Of a stretch of DNA of 64,000 nt, positions 18,191-27,433 are shown piece after piece. Both the position numbers and the translations under genes were made by a program. Source of the stretch: Trebonia sp963737285 (lineage in GTDB: Bacteria; Actinomycetota; Actinomycetes; Streptosporangiales; Streptosporangiaceae); the NCBI GenBank assembly GCA_963737285.1, contig CAVTRT010000003.1, forward strand, positions 4,526,001 to 4,590,000. Direction: 5' to 3'. The notes beneath the pieces are model-generated. The model was not told the DNA's origin and searched no databases. It saw nothing but the letters and a program-made list of their open reading frames with translations. Numbering within the stretch: the first letter of the stretch is position 1; each line of letters starts with the position of its first letter.

Positions 18191-18240
18191 CAACCTCATC
18201 CAGCACATATCTTAACTTCTCCATGAATAACGCAAACGAC
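18100..18240 (-). repeat. 5' region of pentapeptide gene, partner of 15655-15790
   Basis: Promoter-proximal and signal-peptide DNA that recurs, diverged, at 15655-15790. Shared landmarks include GCTCAGCCTTCGGGCC and AGCATCCT. It holds the presumed promoter of the pentapeptide gene; no exact -35/-10 can be assigned. Confidence 0.55.
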
Positions 18241-18573
18241 AACTTACACCCTAAAACACCACACTTACCACCGCAATGTGAGTTGCTGTGCGGCTGGCTT
18301 TCGACGGCGCGTTTCCGCGGAAAGGCCGCCGGCGTCGAGGAGGGACCAGTCGACCGAGGACAGGAACGGCAACGGCCTGGTCCTTCATTCAAGATCACGT
18401 GTAAAAAATGGGGTGGGAACACCGGCAACAACATGTGATCATGAAAGGCTGCCATCTGGCCGACCTCGTGCGTGCATCCCCAGCGCACCACCGCCAGCCC
18501 AGCGCGACCAGCCCGCCTGATATCGCATGACCCGGCGCTGGCAGCTTCACCGATAATCCAGGAGTGCCGGATT
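18241..18573. other. Gene-free stretch upstream of repeat copy 2
   Basis: No credible ORF. A locally AT-rich segment (AGATCACGTGTAAAAAATGG) is visible near 18390-18410. No RNA or regulatory element is recognised. Confidence 0.35.
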
Positions 18574-18770
18574 GTCCGTGGGCTTTCTGTGGGGGACGCC
18601 AGCGCGGACCCGGAGTTGTGGGGATTCTGCGGGGACGGGGCCGCGCAGGAAGCCATGGCCCTAGACGGCGCGGGGGCGGATGACGACGGCCAGCTGCCGA
18701 GGCCACACCCGGCGCCGCGCCCATGGCTGAGGCCAGTCGGCCCTGCGACCCGGCCATGGCGGGCCGTCAC
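18574..18770. repeat. Dispersed repeat, copy 2
   Basis: Partner of 3149-3350, same orientation. Starts GTCCGTGGGCTTTCTGTGGG and shares the GTGGGG direct repeats. Similarity declines after about 120 bp but alignable blocks persist to CCCTGCGACC and CATGGCG. Confidence 0.6.
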
Positions 18771-18941
18771 TGACAGTGCCACGGGACGGTCCGCCTTCCC
18801 CACGAAGGGCAGGCCGAGCGCCGAATACGGGCGGTGGAGCAACCGGGTCGGCATTGCGCGTGCCCGCGCACCGATTGTCCGGTTCGGCGCGCCGCGCGCA
18901 AGTAGAGATGCACCGGCCGCCCGATCCGCGAGACTAGGAAC

Positions 18942-19112
18942 ATGAAGGAGACACTCGAAGCCGTGACCGCGGAGACTGTCGCCGTGCTCAGGCAGGCGGG
19001 AGCTCGTTTCGGGTACCTGCACGGCAGTCGCGCCACCGGGCAGCACCGCGTCGACTCAGATATAGACATCGCCGCGGCGCATTCTGAGCCTGCGACCTGT
19101 CACGTCCTCTGA
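18942..19112 (+). pseudogene. Minimal nucleotidyltransferase (MNT) N-terminal fragment
   Basis: 56 codons from ATG 18942. It contains the polymerase-beta signature GYLHGSRATGQHRVDSDIDI (GSR followed by DxD), preceded by one helix. Family members are about 100-140 aa and often pair with HEPN toxins (MntA antitoxins that adenylylate the toxin). This one breaks off right after the metal-binding aspartates and overlaps the end of the opposing PP2C gene. No HEPN partner is present. It is a truncated relic. Confidence 0.6.
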
Positions 19113-20158
19113 CGGATGATGAGCAAGGCTGCCGAGTCATCCTGTAGGTGGCCGCCGGCATGGCGCAGCACGTCGTCATAGAGCAGGTCAAGCGCGGTGT
19201 CCGGATCTGGTCCTCCCGCCAGTGCGGGCGCACCGCGCTGCACTGGCTGGTAGAAGGCACCGGTGCGGTCGCGAGCCTCGCTGATGCCGTCGGTGTAGAA
19301 AAGCACGCGGTCGCCCGGGCCGAGCGGGACCGTGTGCTCCTTGCGGTCGCCGGCCAGCAGGTGGCCCAGGCCGAGTGGCAGGGCGTCCTCCGGGGGCTCG
19401 GCCAGCCCGGCCTGCCCGCGGCTGACAAGCAGTGGCGCCGGGTGCCCGCAGTTCAGCAGCCGCATGTCCGTGCCTTCCGCGGGCAGCTCCGCCATGATCG
19501 CGGTCACGAACATGTCGCCGGGTGCCTGGCGCCCAAGGCTGCGCTCGACGCGGCAGGCGATGGTCACCAGGTCGGCCGCGTCGTAAGCCGATTCCCGGAA
19601 CGCCGCCAGCACCACGGCCGCCGTCTGGACCGCCGCCAGGCCCTTTCCCTGCACGTCGCCGACGATCAGCCGCGTTGCTCCCTGCATCGCGACGACATCG
19701 TAGAGATCACCGCCGATCCTCGCCGCCGCAGCGGCCGAGATGTACCGCACGCCTATCAGGTCACGGCCCACCCGGCCGGGCACCTGGTGCAGGAGCACCC
19801 GCTGGGCGACATCGGCGACGGCCCTGACATTGACCAGTTCCTTCTCCCCGCGCTGCCGCGCCACGCTGGCGATGACGCCGGCCACCGTCACGGCCACGGT
19901 CGTCACGAGCGCCACCGGGATACGCGGTGAGAACCAGAGCCCGTCCCACGCGGCGAGCGCCAGGCTCAGGCCCATCGCCAGCACGCCGGTGAGGAAGGTC
20001 CGTACCGGGCCCAGCGCAACCGGGGCGAGCGCAGGCCCAAGCGACAGCACCGGCAGCAGGCCTACCTGCGGGCCCGTTGTACGGTCAGCGACGACCACGG
20101 CCGCCATCGCGCAGAACGGGAGCGCGACTGCCAGCGCCCTAGGCCTCGCGGGAGCCAT
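19100..20158 (-). CDS. Membrane PP2C/SpoIIE-family serine phosphatase
   Basis: 352 aa from ATG 20158. Three to four hydrophobic helices (residues about 8-110) anchor it in the membrane. A linker and a PP2C-like SpoIIE domain follow, with AARIGGDLYDV, LIVGDVQGKGLAA, LLNCGHPAPLLV and VLFYTDGISEARD, carrying the metal-binding aspartates. Such proteins dephosphorylate anti-anti-sigma factors in partner-switching cascades. No sensory GAF/PAS or anti-sigma partner is adjacent, so input and target are unknown. The C-terminus ends normally (DDSAALLIIRQ). Confidence 0.88.
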   Translation of the reverse strand: MAPARPRALAVALPFCAMAAVVVADRTTGPQVGLLPVLSLGPALAPVALGPVRTFLTGVLAMGLSLALAAWDGLWFSPRIPVALVTTVAVTVAGVIASVARQRGEKELVNVRAVADVAQRVLLHQVPGRVGRDLIGVRYISAAAAARIGGDLYDVVAMQGATRLIVGDVQGKGLAAVQTAAVVLAAFRESAYDAADLVTIACRVERSLGRQAPGDMFVTAIMAELPAEGTDMRLLNCGHPAPLLVSRGQAGLAEPPEDALPLGLGHLLAGDRKEHTVPLGPGDRVLFYTDGISEARDRTGAFYQPVQRGAPALAGGPDPDTALDLLYDDVLRHAGGHLQDDSAALLIIRQRT

Positions 20159-20275
20159 CGCTTGCCCGGCGAGTCCACGAATGACCGAGGCGCCGTATCG
20201 CGGTAAAGCCGGTCACGGTGCCAGGACACCTCCTCGGTAGCCCACGAGAAAATTTACGTCGCGGTGCGGCAGCCA

Positions 20276-20622
20276 TGGTCTACAGCGTAACGCGATGGTT
20301 ACACGACGCCAGGAAGCCCCGCTGCCTTCGGAGGCGCTGCGCCTCGCCGAAGTGCTTACTACCCTGGTTCCCGGCGATCCCGCGGCCCGGGGCCTCGCGG
20401 CCCTGATCAAGCTGTCGGCGGCACGCGCACCGGCGCGGGCTGACGCGGGCGGCCGCTTCGTCCCGCTCGCCGACCAGGATCCCACGTTGTGGGACCCGCG
20501 CCTGATCCGCCGGGCACACGAGCACCTGCGGGCCGCGCGCGCGAGGACAGCTGGGGCGGTTCCAGCTCGAGGCCGCGATCCAGGCACAGCCCTCTCGAAG
20601 GCCGGCCATGAGCGCGATCTGA
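20276..20622 (+). pseudogene. C-terminal part of an ECF sigma factor (DUF6596 type)
   Basis: From about 20320 the frame reads ALRLAEVLTTLVPGDPAARG, RFVPLADQDPTLWDPRLIRR and AHEHLRAARA. After a slip near 20545 the next frame gives GQLGRFQLEAAIQAQ and stops at 20620. This matches the DUF6596 helical extension of large SigJ-like ECF sigma factors. The sigma-2 and sigma-4 regions are missing. No partner gene remains. Confidence 0.6.
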
Positions 20623-20773
20623 GCTCTGGACTGTCCGGACCCGCCCAGCTGCAGCCACAAAGCCCGCAAATCACGAGCGAGACCCGCTGAGCGTGCCGGT
20701 CTCCAGGTCATGAAATCGAAGCTGCCCAACCTACGGCACAAGCCAATGGCTGGTGGATCGAGGCTTACAGGTT

Positions 20774-21433
20774 TCAGGCGCGGCCGGTGCCGGTAGCCAC
20801 CGGTGCGGGCCAGGCGGTGAGGTCGGCCCGGTCGGACGGTGCGGTGCGGCAGATGACGTAATAGCGCGGGGTGATGGCCGTGGGGTGGTGGGCGAGGGCG
20901 GCCATGCAGCGGGCATGCGCCTGCTCCAGCGCGATGCGCCCGGCCATCTGAACGGCGGCCACGTCACCGTGAGCGGCTGCGACCAGCAGGCGTTCGACGG
21001 CCAGCAGCACTGATTCCAGTTCGGTCCGCGGTACCAGGCCGGTGTCGCCGTTCCACGTGTCCAGCCGCAGGCAGCCGTCGATCTGGTTGAGGCGGAACTG
21101 GATCGGATTTCCGCTGACCGGCAGCGGGCGCCACCGCAGCTCGGTCCGGGCGAGCGCGAGGTCGATCTCCTCGGGCTGGAACCCGACGCCCGCGGTGAGC
21201 CCGGACCACGACTCAGGGACGAGGCTGTTGAACAAGGTGCCGTAGTCGAAGCGCAGGCCCCGCTCGTGCTCGATCAGTTCGGCCATGGCATCCCGTTTGA
21301 CCGTGTCGTACCTGCCGCGTCGGCTCGCCTCCATCACCGTGGTCCAGGTGTGGCCGGCCAGCTCGTCGAAACTTTTCCCCCCGATCTCGACGGTGGCGAT
21401 GGCGCTCTGGACCAGACGGCCGCGGATAGCCAT
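20774..21433 (-). CDS. Condensation-domain-like protein, possibly truncated
   Basis: 219 aa. It reads like the second half of a non-ribosomal peptide condensation domain: DELAGHTWTTVMEASRRGRY, RFDYGTLFNSLVPES, FRLNQIDGCLRLDTWNGDTG and RTELESVLLAVERLLVAAA. The HHxxxD catalytic motif is absent because the N-terminal half is missing. Either it is a truncated gene or a stand-alone relative. It is isolated, with no adenylation or carrier protein nearby. Confidence 0.45.
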   Translation of the reverse strand: MAIRGRLVQSAIATVEIGGKSFDELAGHTWTTVMEASRRGRYDTVKRDAMAELIEHERGLRFDYGTLFNSLVPESWSGLTAGVGFQPEEIDLALARTELRWRPLPVSGNPIQFRLNQIDGCLRLDTWNGDTGLVPRTELESVLLAVERLLVAAAHGDVAAVQMAGRIALEQAHARCMAALAHHPTAITPRYYVICRTAPSDRADLTAWPAPVATGTGRA

Positions 21434-22383
21434 CTCCGAGATCGCCGATCGTCAGTTATCAGATCCGGCCGAGTCTTTGCCCCTCGCCCAGGCACTGACC
21501 AGAGCTAACTCGATGGTTCGGGGATTCGTCCCAGCAGTCCTGAGGCGGGCGGACCTTGGGCTCACGCGGAGATTGCGTCACGCGACAAAGCATTCGTTCT
21601 CGCGCGCCTGGGCCAGCATCCCGGCCGGCCGCCAGGAAGTGCATAACGGCGACTACGCGCGCGCCCCCGCGCGACGAGGGCTGATGACTGAGCGTGAGAT
21701 CGGCCGCAGGACACATGGGGCGCCGAGCGCCGATTTTGTGCGCACGCTGATTTCGGGAGATTACTTCGGCTGAGCTCGCCGAGCTTGACTCGATCCTGAA
21801 CCGGCTCGGCCCGGCAGCCAAGGCTGCCACCGGCGCTCACCGTGTCTATTTCCTGGCACTGATGGAGCGCGTGCCGCACTTCTGGAACCTCGGCATGATG
21901 GCAGGCACCAGCCCGAGCATCACACCCGCTTAACAGCGAATACGACCGCAAGCCAGGCCGCCCACGAGATGATCACGGGCGGCCCGGCCCGCGCCGCGTT
22001 ACGCTCCCAGGTCCCTGGCGCGGGCAGGAGGCCCTCAGGCTCGGCAGTCGCGTAGATGGCGAGACTAGAAGTAGCGCGAGGCATGTGCGTAGGCACGTGT
22101 CCGGGAGGGACTTAACCTGCGGCGTTGCTCGCCTGGACACACTCCGGGAAGAATAACTGCAGGTCAGAGACCTATCCCGCGTTCGCATAGCGCGTCTCTT
22201 CGATAAGCCGGCCGAGCTGCCGGCGCCCGGGCGGCTCCTTGCCACTCGATCGTGACGGTGGCCGCCCGTTTGACGCCTTCGCCGACGACGGGCCGCCCTT
22301 GGCCGGCCCGGCCCTGGCTCAGCGGTGCGGGGGCACGTTTCGCCTCGCTGAGCAGGCCAGTCCGGATTCGGGCTTGTATCGGG
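21434..22383. other. Mostly gene-free; HIT-like fragment inside
   Basis: No complete gene. Plus-strand 21772-21933 reads ELAELDSILNRLGPAAKAAT, VYFLALMERVPHFWNLG and stops, recalling the end of a HIT-family protein in which VPHFHAWLVPR is expected. The HxHxH motif is not preserved. The rest (21940-22380) shows nothing recognisable. Confidence 0.35.
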
Positions 22384-23070
22384 TCACGCCGGGGAGTGCT
22401 GCCTGGCGTGCTTGAGCTCGGCGTCGGCTCCCTCGCTGCCCAGTGCCTCGGCCTGGGCGCGGGTGACCGACTGGATCAGCGCCGCGTACGGGGGCATGAC
22501 CGCGGCGTGCAGGCCTGCCCACTCCAGGGCGTCCTCGCGGTTCCAGGTGCGCTGCCACTCGGAGATCACGCCCTCGACGTCGGTGATCACCACTCCGGCG
22601 CGGGACAGGCGGTCGACGGCGGCCCGCTGGGCGGCCTCGGAGTACGTCCCTGAGGCGTTGATGACCGCGTGCACGGTGTACCCGTCGGCGAGGGCGGAAA
22701 GAGCCGGCTCGACCACGCACACGTTGGTGATGATGCCCGCCACGATCACGGTTCGCCGCCCGGTGGCCTGCACCGCGTCGCGGAACCCCTTAACGTCCCA
22801 GGCGTTGATCTCACCCTGCCGGGGCACGTAGAGCGCGCCGGGCGCGTTGTCGAACACCTCGGGCAGCAACGGGCCGTTCGGGCCCCCGGGAACGGAGGCC
22901 GTGGTGATGACGGGCACGGCTGACAGTGCGGCCGCCCTCGCCAGCGTGGCGAGGTGCGTGCGCAGCTCTGGATGCGAGATGTCCTTCACGACCTGGAGCA
23001 GGCCGCTTTGGTGGTCGACAAGGAGCAGGACGCTGTCGGACGGGCTGAGCAGGCCGTTCATTGCTGGCAT
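22384..23070 (-). CDS. Isochorismatase-family cysteine hydrolase
   Basis: 228 aa from ATG 23070 (GGGAAGG upstream), preferred over the longer ORF. The triad is visible: Asp in VLLLVDHQSGLL, the Lys/Thr-strand region PVITTASVPGG, and Cys in VAGIITNVCVVEPALSALA with the family cis-peptide before it. The family hydrolyses isochorismate, nicotinamide or related amides; this branch (YcaC-like) usually has unknown substrates. It is divergent from the LysR gene, which probably controls it through the shared palindromic region. Confidence 0.85.
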   Translation of the reverse strand: MPAMNGLLSPSDSVLLLVDHQSGLLQVVKDISHPELRTHLATLARAAALSAVPVITTASVPGGPNGPLLPEVFDNAPGALYVPRQGEINAWDVKGFRDAVQATGRRTVIVAGIITNVCVVEPALSALADGYTVHAVINASGTYSEAAQRAAVDRLSRAGVVITDVEGVISEWQRTWNREDALEWAGLHAAVMPPYAALIQSVTRAQAEALGSEGADAELKHARQHSPA

Positions 23071-23146
23071 GGCCTTCCCTTTCGGGCCAAGGGAGCATCG
23101 TGCTCCCCGTGTACCTGGGACAACTACGTGGGCGAGCCTGCTGCTT

Positions 23147-23205
23147 CCCGGTAATTCACGATGAATCTCGAACTGTATGATCGGTAACACCGATTAATTA
23201 CCGGG
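23147..23205. promoter_or_regulatory. LysR-type operator between divergent genes
   Basis: Inverted repeat CCCGGTAATT (23147-23156) / AATTACCGGG (23196-23205), enclosing a smaller palindrome TCGGTAACACCGA (23181-23193). Placement between the isochorismatase and LysR genes and overlap with the LysR leader fit autoregulation plus control of the divergent gene. Confidence 0.65.
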
Positions 23206-23215
23206 AGGCTGGCAG

Positions 23216-24076
23216 ATGGACCTGAAGCAGCTCGAGTTCGCGCTTGCCGTCGTGGAGGAGGGCGGCTTCACCGCCGCCGCGCGCCGCCTGCACACGGTGC
23301 AGTCGACGGTGTCGAGCATGGTCAGTGCCCTGGAGCGAGACCTTGGCGTGACGCTGTTCGAGCGGACGACCCGGCAGGTCCGCCTGACCGAGCCGGGCGT
23401 GGCCTTCGTCCCCGCGGCGCGGCGCGCCCTGGCCGCGGCCCAGGAGGTACGCACGACGGCGCGGGCAACCGTGCCCGGGCTGCACGGCACGGTGACCGTC
23501 GGGACGATGCAGGGCCTGTGGCCCGGACTCCAGCGGGGGATGCTCGCCATGTCCAAGGAGCATCCCGACGTGGTCGTGGAGCTTCGCCAGGCGCCAGCGG
23601 CAGTCATGCAGGAAGAAATCCGCAACGGCACGCTCGACCTGGCCGTGGTGGCCCTGACGTCGCAGGAGGAGCGAGGCCTTGCCTCCCGGCTGCTGTGGCA
23701 AGAGCCCATGGTGCTCGTCACCGGGCGGGCGGACCCGCTCGCCGGCGACGATCCCGTCCCGCTATCCGCCGTGGCCGGCCTGCCCTTCGTCGACTTCCCG
23801 GACGGGTGGGCTGTCCGGCACGAGGTCGACCGGGCGTTCCGGGCCGCCAAGGTGGCCCGGGGCCGCCGGCTCGAGGTCAACGACCTGCTCAGCGCCGCGG
23901 ACCTGGTCGAGTTCAACCTGGCCGTCTCGATCCTGCCCGGATCTCTCGCCGCGCGGTTCCCGCGACTGCTTGCCCGGCCCATCGCTCGTCATGCACCGCA
24001 CTGGCGCGTCATGCTGGTCCACCGCCACGGCGGGCTACCTGAACCAGTGCGGACGTTCCTGAACCTCCTGCGCTAA
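23216..24076 (+). CDS. LysR-family transcriptional regulator
   Basis: 286 aa from ATG 23216 (GGGAGG, 8 nt spacing). The N-terminal winged helix is canonical (LEFALAVVEEGGFTAAARRL, then HTVQSTVSSMVSALERDLG), followed by a linker helix. The periplasmic-binding-like effector domain spans residues about 90-285 (HGTVTVGTMQGLWPGLQRGM and so on). It probably activates the divergent isochorismatase gene in response to a small ligand. Length is typical, no damage seen. Confidence 0.9.
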   Translation: MDLKQLEFALAVVEEGGFTAAARRLHTVQSTVSSMVSALERDLGVTLFERTTRQVRLTEPGVAFVPAARRALAAAQEVRTTARATVPGLHGTVTVGTMQGLWPGLQRGMLAMSKEHPDVVVELRQAPAAVMQEEIRNGTLDLAVVALTSQEERGLASRLLWQEPMVLVTGRADPLAGDDPVPLSAVAGLPFVDFPDGWAVRHEVDRAFRAAKVARGRRLEVNDLLSAADLVEFNLAVSILPGSLAARFPRLLARPIARHAPHWRVMLVHRHGGLPEPVRTFLNLLR

Positions 24077-24289
24077 GCGCCAGCCGGCCTGCCCAACCCG
24101 CCGGCACAAGGTCCCTCGCTCCGCTGGCAAGCTGGATCGAGTCAATCAGTTATACAGTCATGCCTGTCAGTTAGAGTCGGCCTGGAGCGACGGACGCGGC
24201 CGGGTCGGCCAAGATCGATCTCAGCGGCGCTCGACCAAGGACTCGCTGCGCCATTAGTGCCCGTCAGGCGTTGACCCTGTTCGCACCCG
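24077..24289. other. Short intergenic stretch
   Basis: Nothing recognised. A locally AT-richer segment with ATCAGTTATACAGTCATGCC near 24145 may hold a promoter for the rightward small ORF. Confidence 0.3.
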
Positions 24290-24463
24290 ATGGCCGCCAT
24301 CTACGAGATACGCCGGGCACCGCAGCCGCTGCCGGGCGTGTCGCTGGAACTGGCCGTCTGGGCCGGCAATGAACTCACGCACGTGATGGCACCCGACCCC
24401 GCCGACCTGAAAGACATGGCTGCCCCTGACACCGCAGACGAAGACAACGACGCCCTGTTTTAA
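24290..24463 (+). CDS. Small hypothetical protein upstream of JetD fragment
   Basis: 57 codons, ATG 24290 to TAA 24461. The sequence begins MAAIYEIRRAPQPLPGVSLE and ends in an acidic tail (DTADEDNDALF). It has coding-like composition but no known family, and may be the end of a larger lost gene. It is followed after 11 bp by the JetD-like fragment, suggesting a common transcript. Confidence 0.35.
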   Translation: MAAIYEIRRAPQPLPGVSLELAVWAGNELTHVMAPDPADLKDMAAPDTADEDNDALF

Positions 24464-24474
24464 GGTTGCGAACG

Positions 24475-25045
24475 ATGGACGACCGTCTGCTGACCTGGGC
24501 GCGGCTGCCAGGTCCCCGCAAGGTACTCGCCGCCGCCCGGCGACGCCTGGAGGCCGACCTGCAGGCGGCGAAGGAAAGCGCACGGCGGAACGCGGCTGCC
24601 GAACGCGAACGCGCCGCGGCGGCACTGGGCGACGTGGGAGTACCCACGACCACCGCCTCGGCCTGGCTTGACCGGCGTGGTCTCCCCGCGGCGGGCAATG
24701 GCCAGTTGCTCGACCTCGCCGAGCGATGCGCCAGGGTCTGGTCAGCGCTTCCTCAGCTCGAAAGCGGACGGATACTGCTGACCGTACTCGCGGACGGCGA
24801 CGCGTCATGCGCGCGGCTCGCGCAGGCAGCAGGACCCGAGCCGCTGTGGCTGACGCTCCGCTCCCTCACCGGATCATTCCGGATGGCAGTGCCCGCTTCG
24901 GACGTGCACGTATGCGAGAACCCCTCAGTGCTCATCGCCGCGGCCGATCAGCCCGGCAAGTCTTCTCGCCCGCTTGTCTGCACAAGCGGGCGTCCCTCAG
25001 CCGCCGCGCTCCGCCTGCCCACTGGCCTCGCCGAAGGGCGTAGTC
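24475..25045 (+). pseudogene. TIGR02679/DUF2399-like (Wadjet JetD-type) fragment
   Basis: About 190 residues. The second half carries the TOPRIM-like DUF2399 signature ASDVHVCENPSVLIAAAD followed by PLVCTSGRPSAAALRL. The first half is helical and charged. Family members are about 400 aa and form the nuclease component of Wadjet-type anti-plasmid systems with TIGR02677, TIGR02678 and TIGR02680. None of those genes is present and the C-terminal 100 residues are missing. The 3' side is fused to an oppositely oriented NACHT gene fragment near 25045. It is a relic of a defence system. Confidence 0.6.
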
Positions 25046-25660
25046 ACGCAGGTACAACAGAACTGGGATGTCGCGTACCTGGCTTTGACGGCCCCTGCGG
25101 GAGCGCCTGAGCATGCAGGCCTGCCGGGCCGCGTGCCGCAGCAGGGTGGTCTTGCCGCTGCCGGGACTGCCCACGACAGCTAGGACGACCCGTTCCACGT
25201 GGTCTAGGAGGTACGCGAGGGAATGGCGTCGGGTTCGGTCGTCGGCGAGCTCGGGGAGGATGCCGGTCTTAATCTGCTGCGGCGGGCGCGGGACAAGGCT
25301 GACGTCCACAAAGACCGCGTCATGCTCCGGCGTGAACGGCCCGACAGTTGCCAAGCCCTTGGTGTCGGTGAACCGCAACCCGTCGAGCACGAGCTGGCGG
25401 TACCGCCGCTCGAAGCGCGGCCCCTTGCGCTGCAGGAAGAGGTCGATCCGGTCGGCCAGGCGCCCTTGCCAACGAGCTGAGACATCTCGCGCGATTACGG
25501 TAAGGAACCCGCCGATCGCAACTACAGCCTCATACGCCACGCCAATGACGACAGCCAACACCGCGTGGTGGGCAACGAACCGCTGCCCCAACCCCTCCGC
25601 CACTACTGGGGGCACCACAAGCGCCACCAGCCAGGCTACGGTCCCTGTCCGCCTTGTCCC
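24990..25660 (-). pseudogene. Membrane NACHT-type ATPase, N-terminal fragment
   Basis: The minus strand reads two hydrophobic helices (AWLVALVVPPVVAEG, VLAVVIGVAYEAVVAIGGFL), a conserved linker (RQLVLDGLRFTDTKGL, FVDVSLVPRPPQQ) and a Walker A motif VLAVVGSPGSGKTTLLRHAA, followed by IPVLLYLRDYA. This is the start of a STAND/NACHT signalling ATPase as found in actinobacteria. It ends shortly after Walker A, where the JetD-like fragment begins on the other strand. Walker B and the sensor domain are lost. The 5' side runs into the sedolisin fragment. Confidence 0.65.
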
Positions 25661-25689
25661 GTCCGCCGTCAGCCACGACCTCGCCCATG

Positions 25690-26777
25690 CAGCTGCCGAA
25701 CTTTTCACCCTCCGGCTGGTCCAGGGACTCGTTGCTGCAACTGGCCTGCAGCGCGCTGGCCGGCTCGTTGTCCCCGTCGAAGTCCTCGGTGTACTGGCCT
25801 GGGGCGAAGCCAGGCACGCCCTGGCTGGCGAAGAACTGGTTGGCGTCGGCCAGCATGGTCGGCGAGGCGTTGTCCAGGACGACGGCGATGGTCGCGCCCT
25901 TGCCCGTGTAGCGGCTCGAGGTGATGCCGTAGGCGCTGCGCATCTGGCTGACGGTGTAGCCGCACAACTGGGTGGGCGCGCTGGTGTGCCCGTAGGCGGG
26001 CGGGATCGCCACGGTGTGCTGCCCCCAGTAGCGCGAACACTGATACCCGCTGGCCGCATCGGCCGGCTGTGCCGACGGCCTGGCCCGGCTGCCGCCGGCT
26101 TGGGTGGTGTCGGTTTTGCCGGCGTTGCTAGGCGCGGTGGGGTTGTTCGTGGAAACGGTGTTGCTTGTGTTGGCTGACGCGAAGTCATCGAAGCCGGTGA
26201 CCGTGGTGACGTCTCCGCCCAGCGCCGCGGGCACGGAAAATCCGCCGGTCACGCCGTAACTGACCAGGGTAATCGTCTGGCCCGAGGGTAGGGTGAAGGT
26301 CGCGGTGTAAGCGGTGATCTGGGTGTCCAGCGCCGCATCCACCTGCGCCACGGTCGCGGTCACCGTGATGTAGTGCTGGTTGGTCGCGGTGATCGTCATG
26401 CCTTCGGAGGTCAGCCAGTCGCTGACCGCGCTGACCTGCGCCGGGCTCGGGCCAAATTGCTGCTCGTACTGAGCCGGGGTCAGGTAGTGGGCGTAGGCGG
26501 GGTTCCGCGGGTCGGACACGGCCAGCGCGGTAGCCGCCTCCCCCTGCGGGTTGCTTCCGGACAGGTAGACCCGCAACACCATGGTCAGCTGCGGATTGGC
26601 CGGGGAAGCGGTGCCGTCGGGCGGGTTCGATCCAAGGTTGGGGTTGGGCAGGGCGACCCGGGCCGGCGTGTCCGCGTTGGCGGACACGGCCAGGGTGCCG
26701 TTCAGCATCAGTGCCGAGGCAACCGCGATGACCGCGATCAGGCCCCGGCGGGCACGGGCATGGGCAGCACGTCGCAC
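25690..26777 (-). pseudogene. Secreted sedolisin (S53 peptidase), truncated
   Basis: Start GTG 26777 (GGAG 7 nt upstream). A signal peptide (LIAVIAVASALMLNGTLAVS, ANA) is followed by a pro-kumamolisin activation domain (MVLRVYLSGSNPQGE, YAHYLTPAQYEQQFGPSPAQ) and the beginning of the S53 domain (CGYTVSQMRSAYGITSSRYT, GKGATIAVVLDNASP, QYTEDFDGDNEP). The Ser-Glu-Asp triad region with SGTS and the calcium site is missing; the ORF runs into the NACHT fragment near 25690. It would yield no active peptidase. Confidence 0.75.
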
Positions 26778-26855
26778 GGACGTTCTCCACTCTCGCGAGA
26801 CAAGTCGCGGATCACGCAATATTCCACTTAATGGCTGGCCGACTAGGCCGGAAGT

Positions 26856-27365
26856 TCAGGCGGGCGGAACGGGAAGGGCCTCGTCCTCACCGAGCAGGAC
26901 ACGCAGGCTGGCCAGCGCGCGCATGCTCTGCGTCTTCACCACACCGGGCGACAGGCCCAGCAGCTCGGCCACCGTCTGGACGCTGTGGTCCTCCCAGTAG
27001 CGCAAGACGATGATGGCGCGGTCCCGCGGGCTGAGATGCCCCAGAGCCTCCAGCAGCGTGATGCGCAGCTCCGCAGCGTCGGCCGCCGCAGGACGATCCG
27101 GGACCACATCGGTCTGCACCTCTGCCGAGCTCTTGAGCCGCCTGTGATCAAGGTAGGTCCGCAGCAGCACCTGCTTGCAGTACGGGTAGGGGTTATCGTG
27201 CTTGATGCGCCGCCATGACAGGTAGACCTTGATCAATGTGGCCTGGGTGAGATCCTGCGCGAGACTCCAGTCCCCGCACAGCCAGAAAGCGGTATCGCAC
27301 AGCCGGCCTCCCGACTGTTCGACGAAAGCGACGAACTCGCCGTCGTCTGGCACTGTCACCTCCAT
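26856..27365 (-). CDS. SigE-family ECF RNA polymerase sigma factor
   Basis: 169 aa. Region 2 (FVAFVEQSGGRLCDTAFWLC, SLAQDLTQATLIKVYLSWRR) and region 4 (LEALGHLSPRDRAIIVLRYW, TVAELLGLSPGVVKTQSMRA) are both complete, and the wording fits the actinobacterial SigE-family (TIGR02983) group. It directs RNA polymerase to a small regulon. It is transcribed after the membrane protein gene (68-bp gap), the reverse of the usual sigma then anti-sigma order. ATG 27365 or GTG 27359 may be the start. Confidence 0.88.
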   Translation of the reverse strand: MEVTVPDDGEFVAFVEQSGGRLCDTAFWLCGDWSLAQDLTQATLIKVYLSWRRIKHDNPYPYCKQVLLRTYLDHRRLKSSAEVQTDVVPDRPAAADAAELRITLLEALGHLSPRDRAIIVLRYWEDHSVQTVAELLGLSPGVVKTQSMRALASLRVLLGEDEALPVPPA

Positions 27366-27433
27366 CAGTACGCCTGCCTTGACCCGGCCCGCGGACGCGG
27401 GCCTGCCCCGGAGAACAGGGCAGGCCCGCGTCG

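Noticed and set aside
22319..22720. Minus-strand ORF near the isochorismatase end
   Set aside because: Out-of-frame shadow of the isochorismatase gene.
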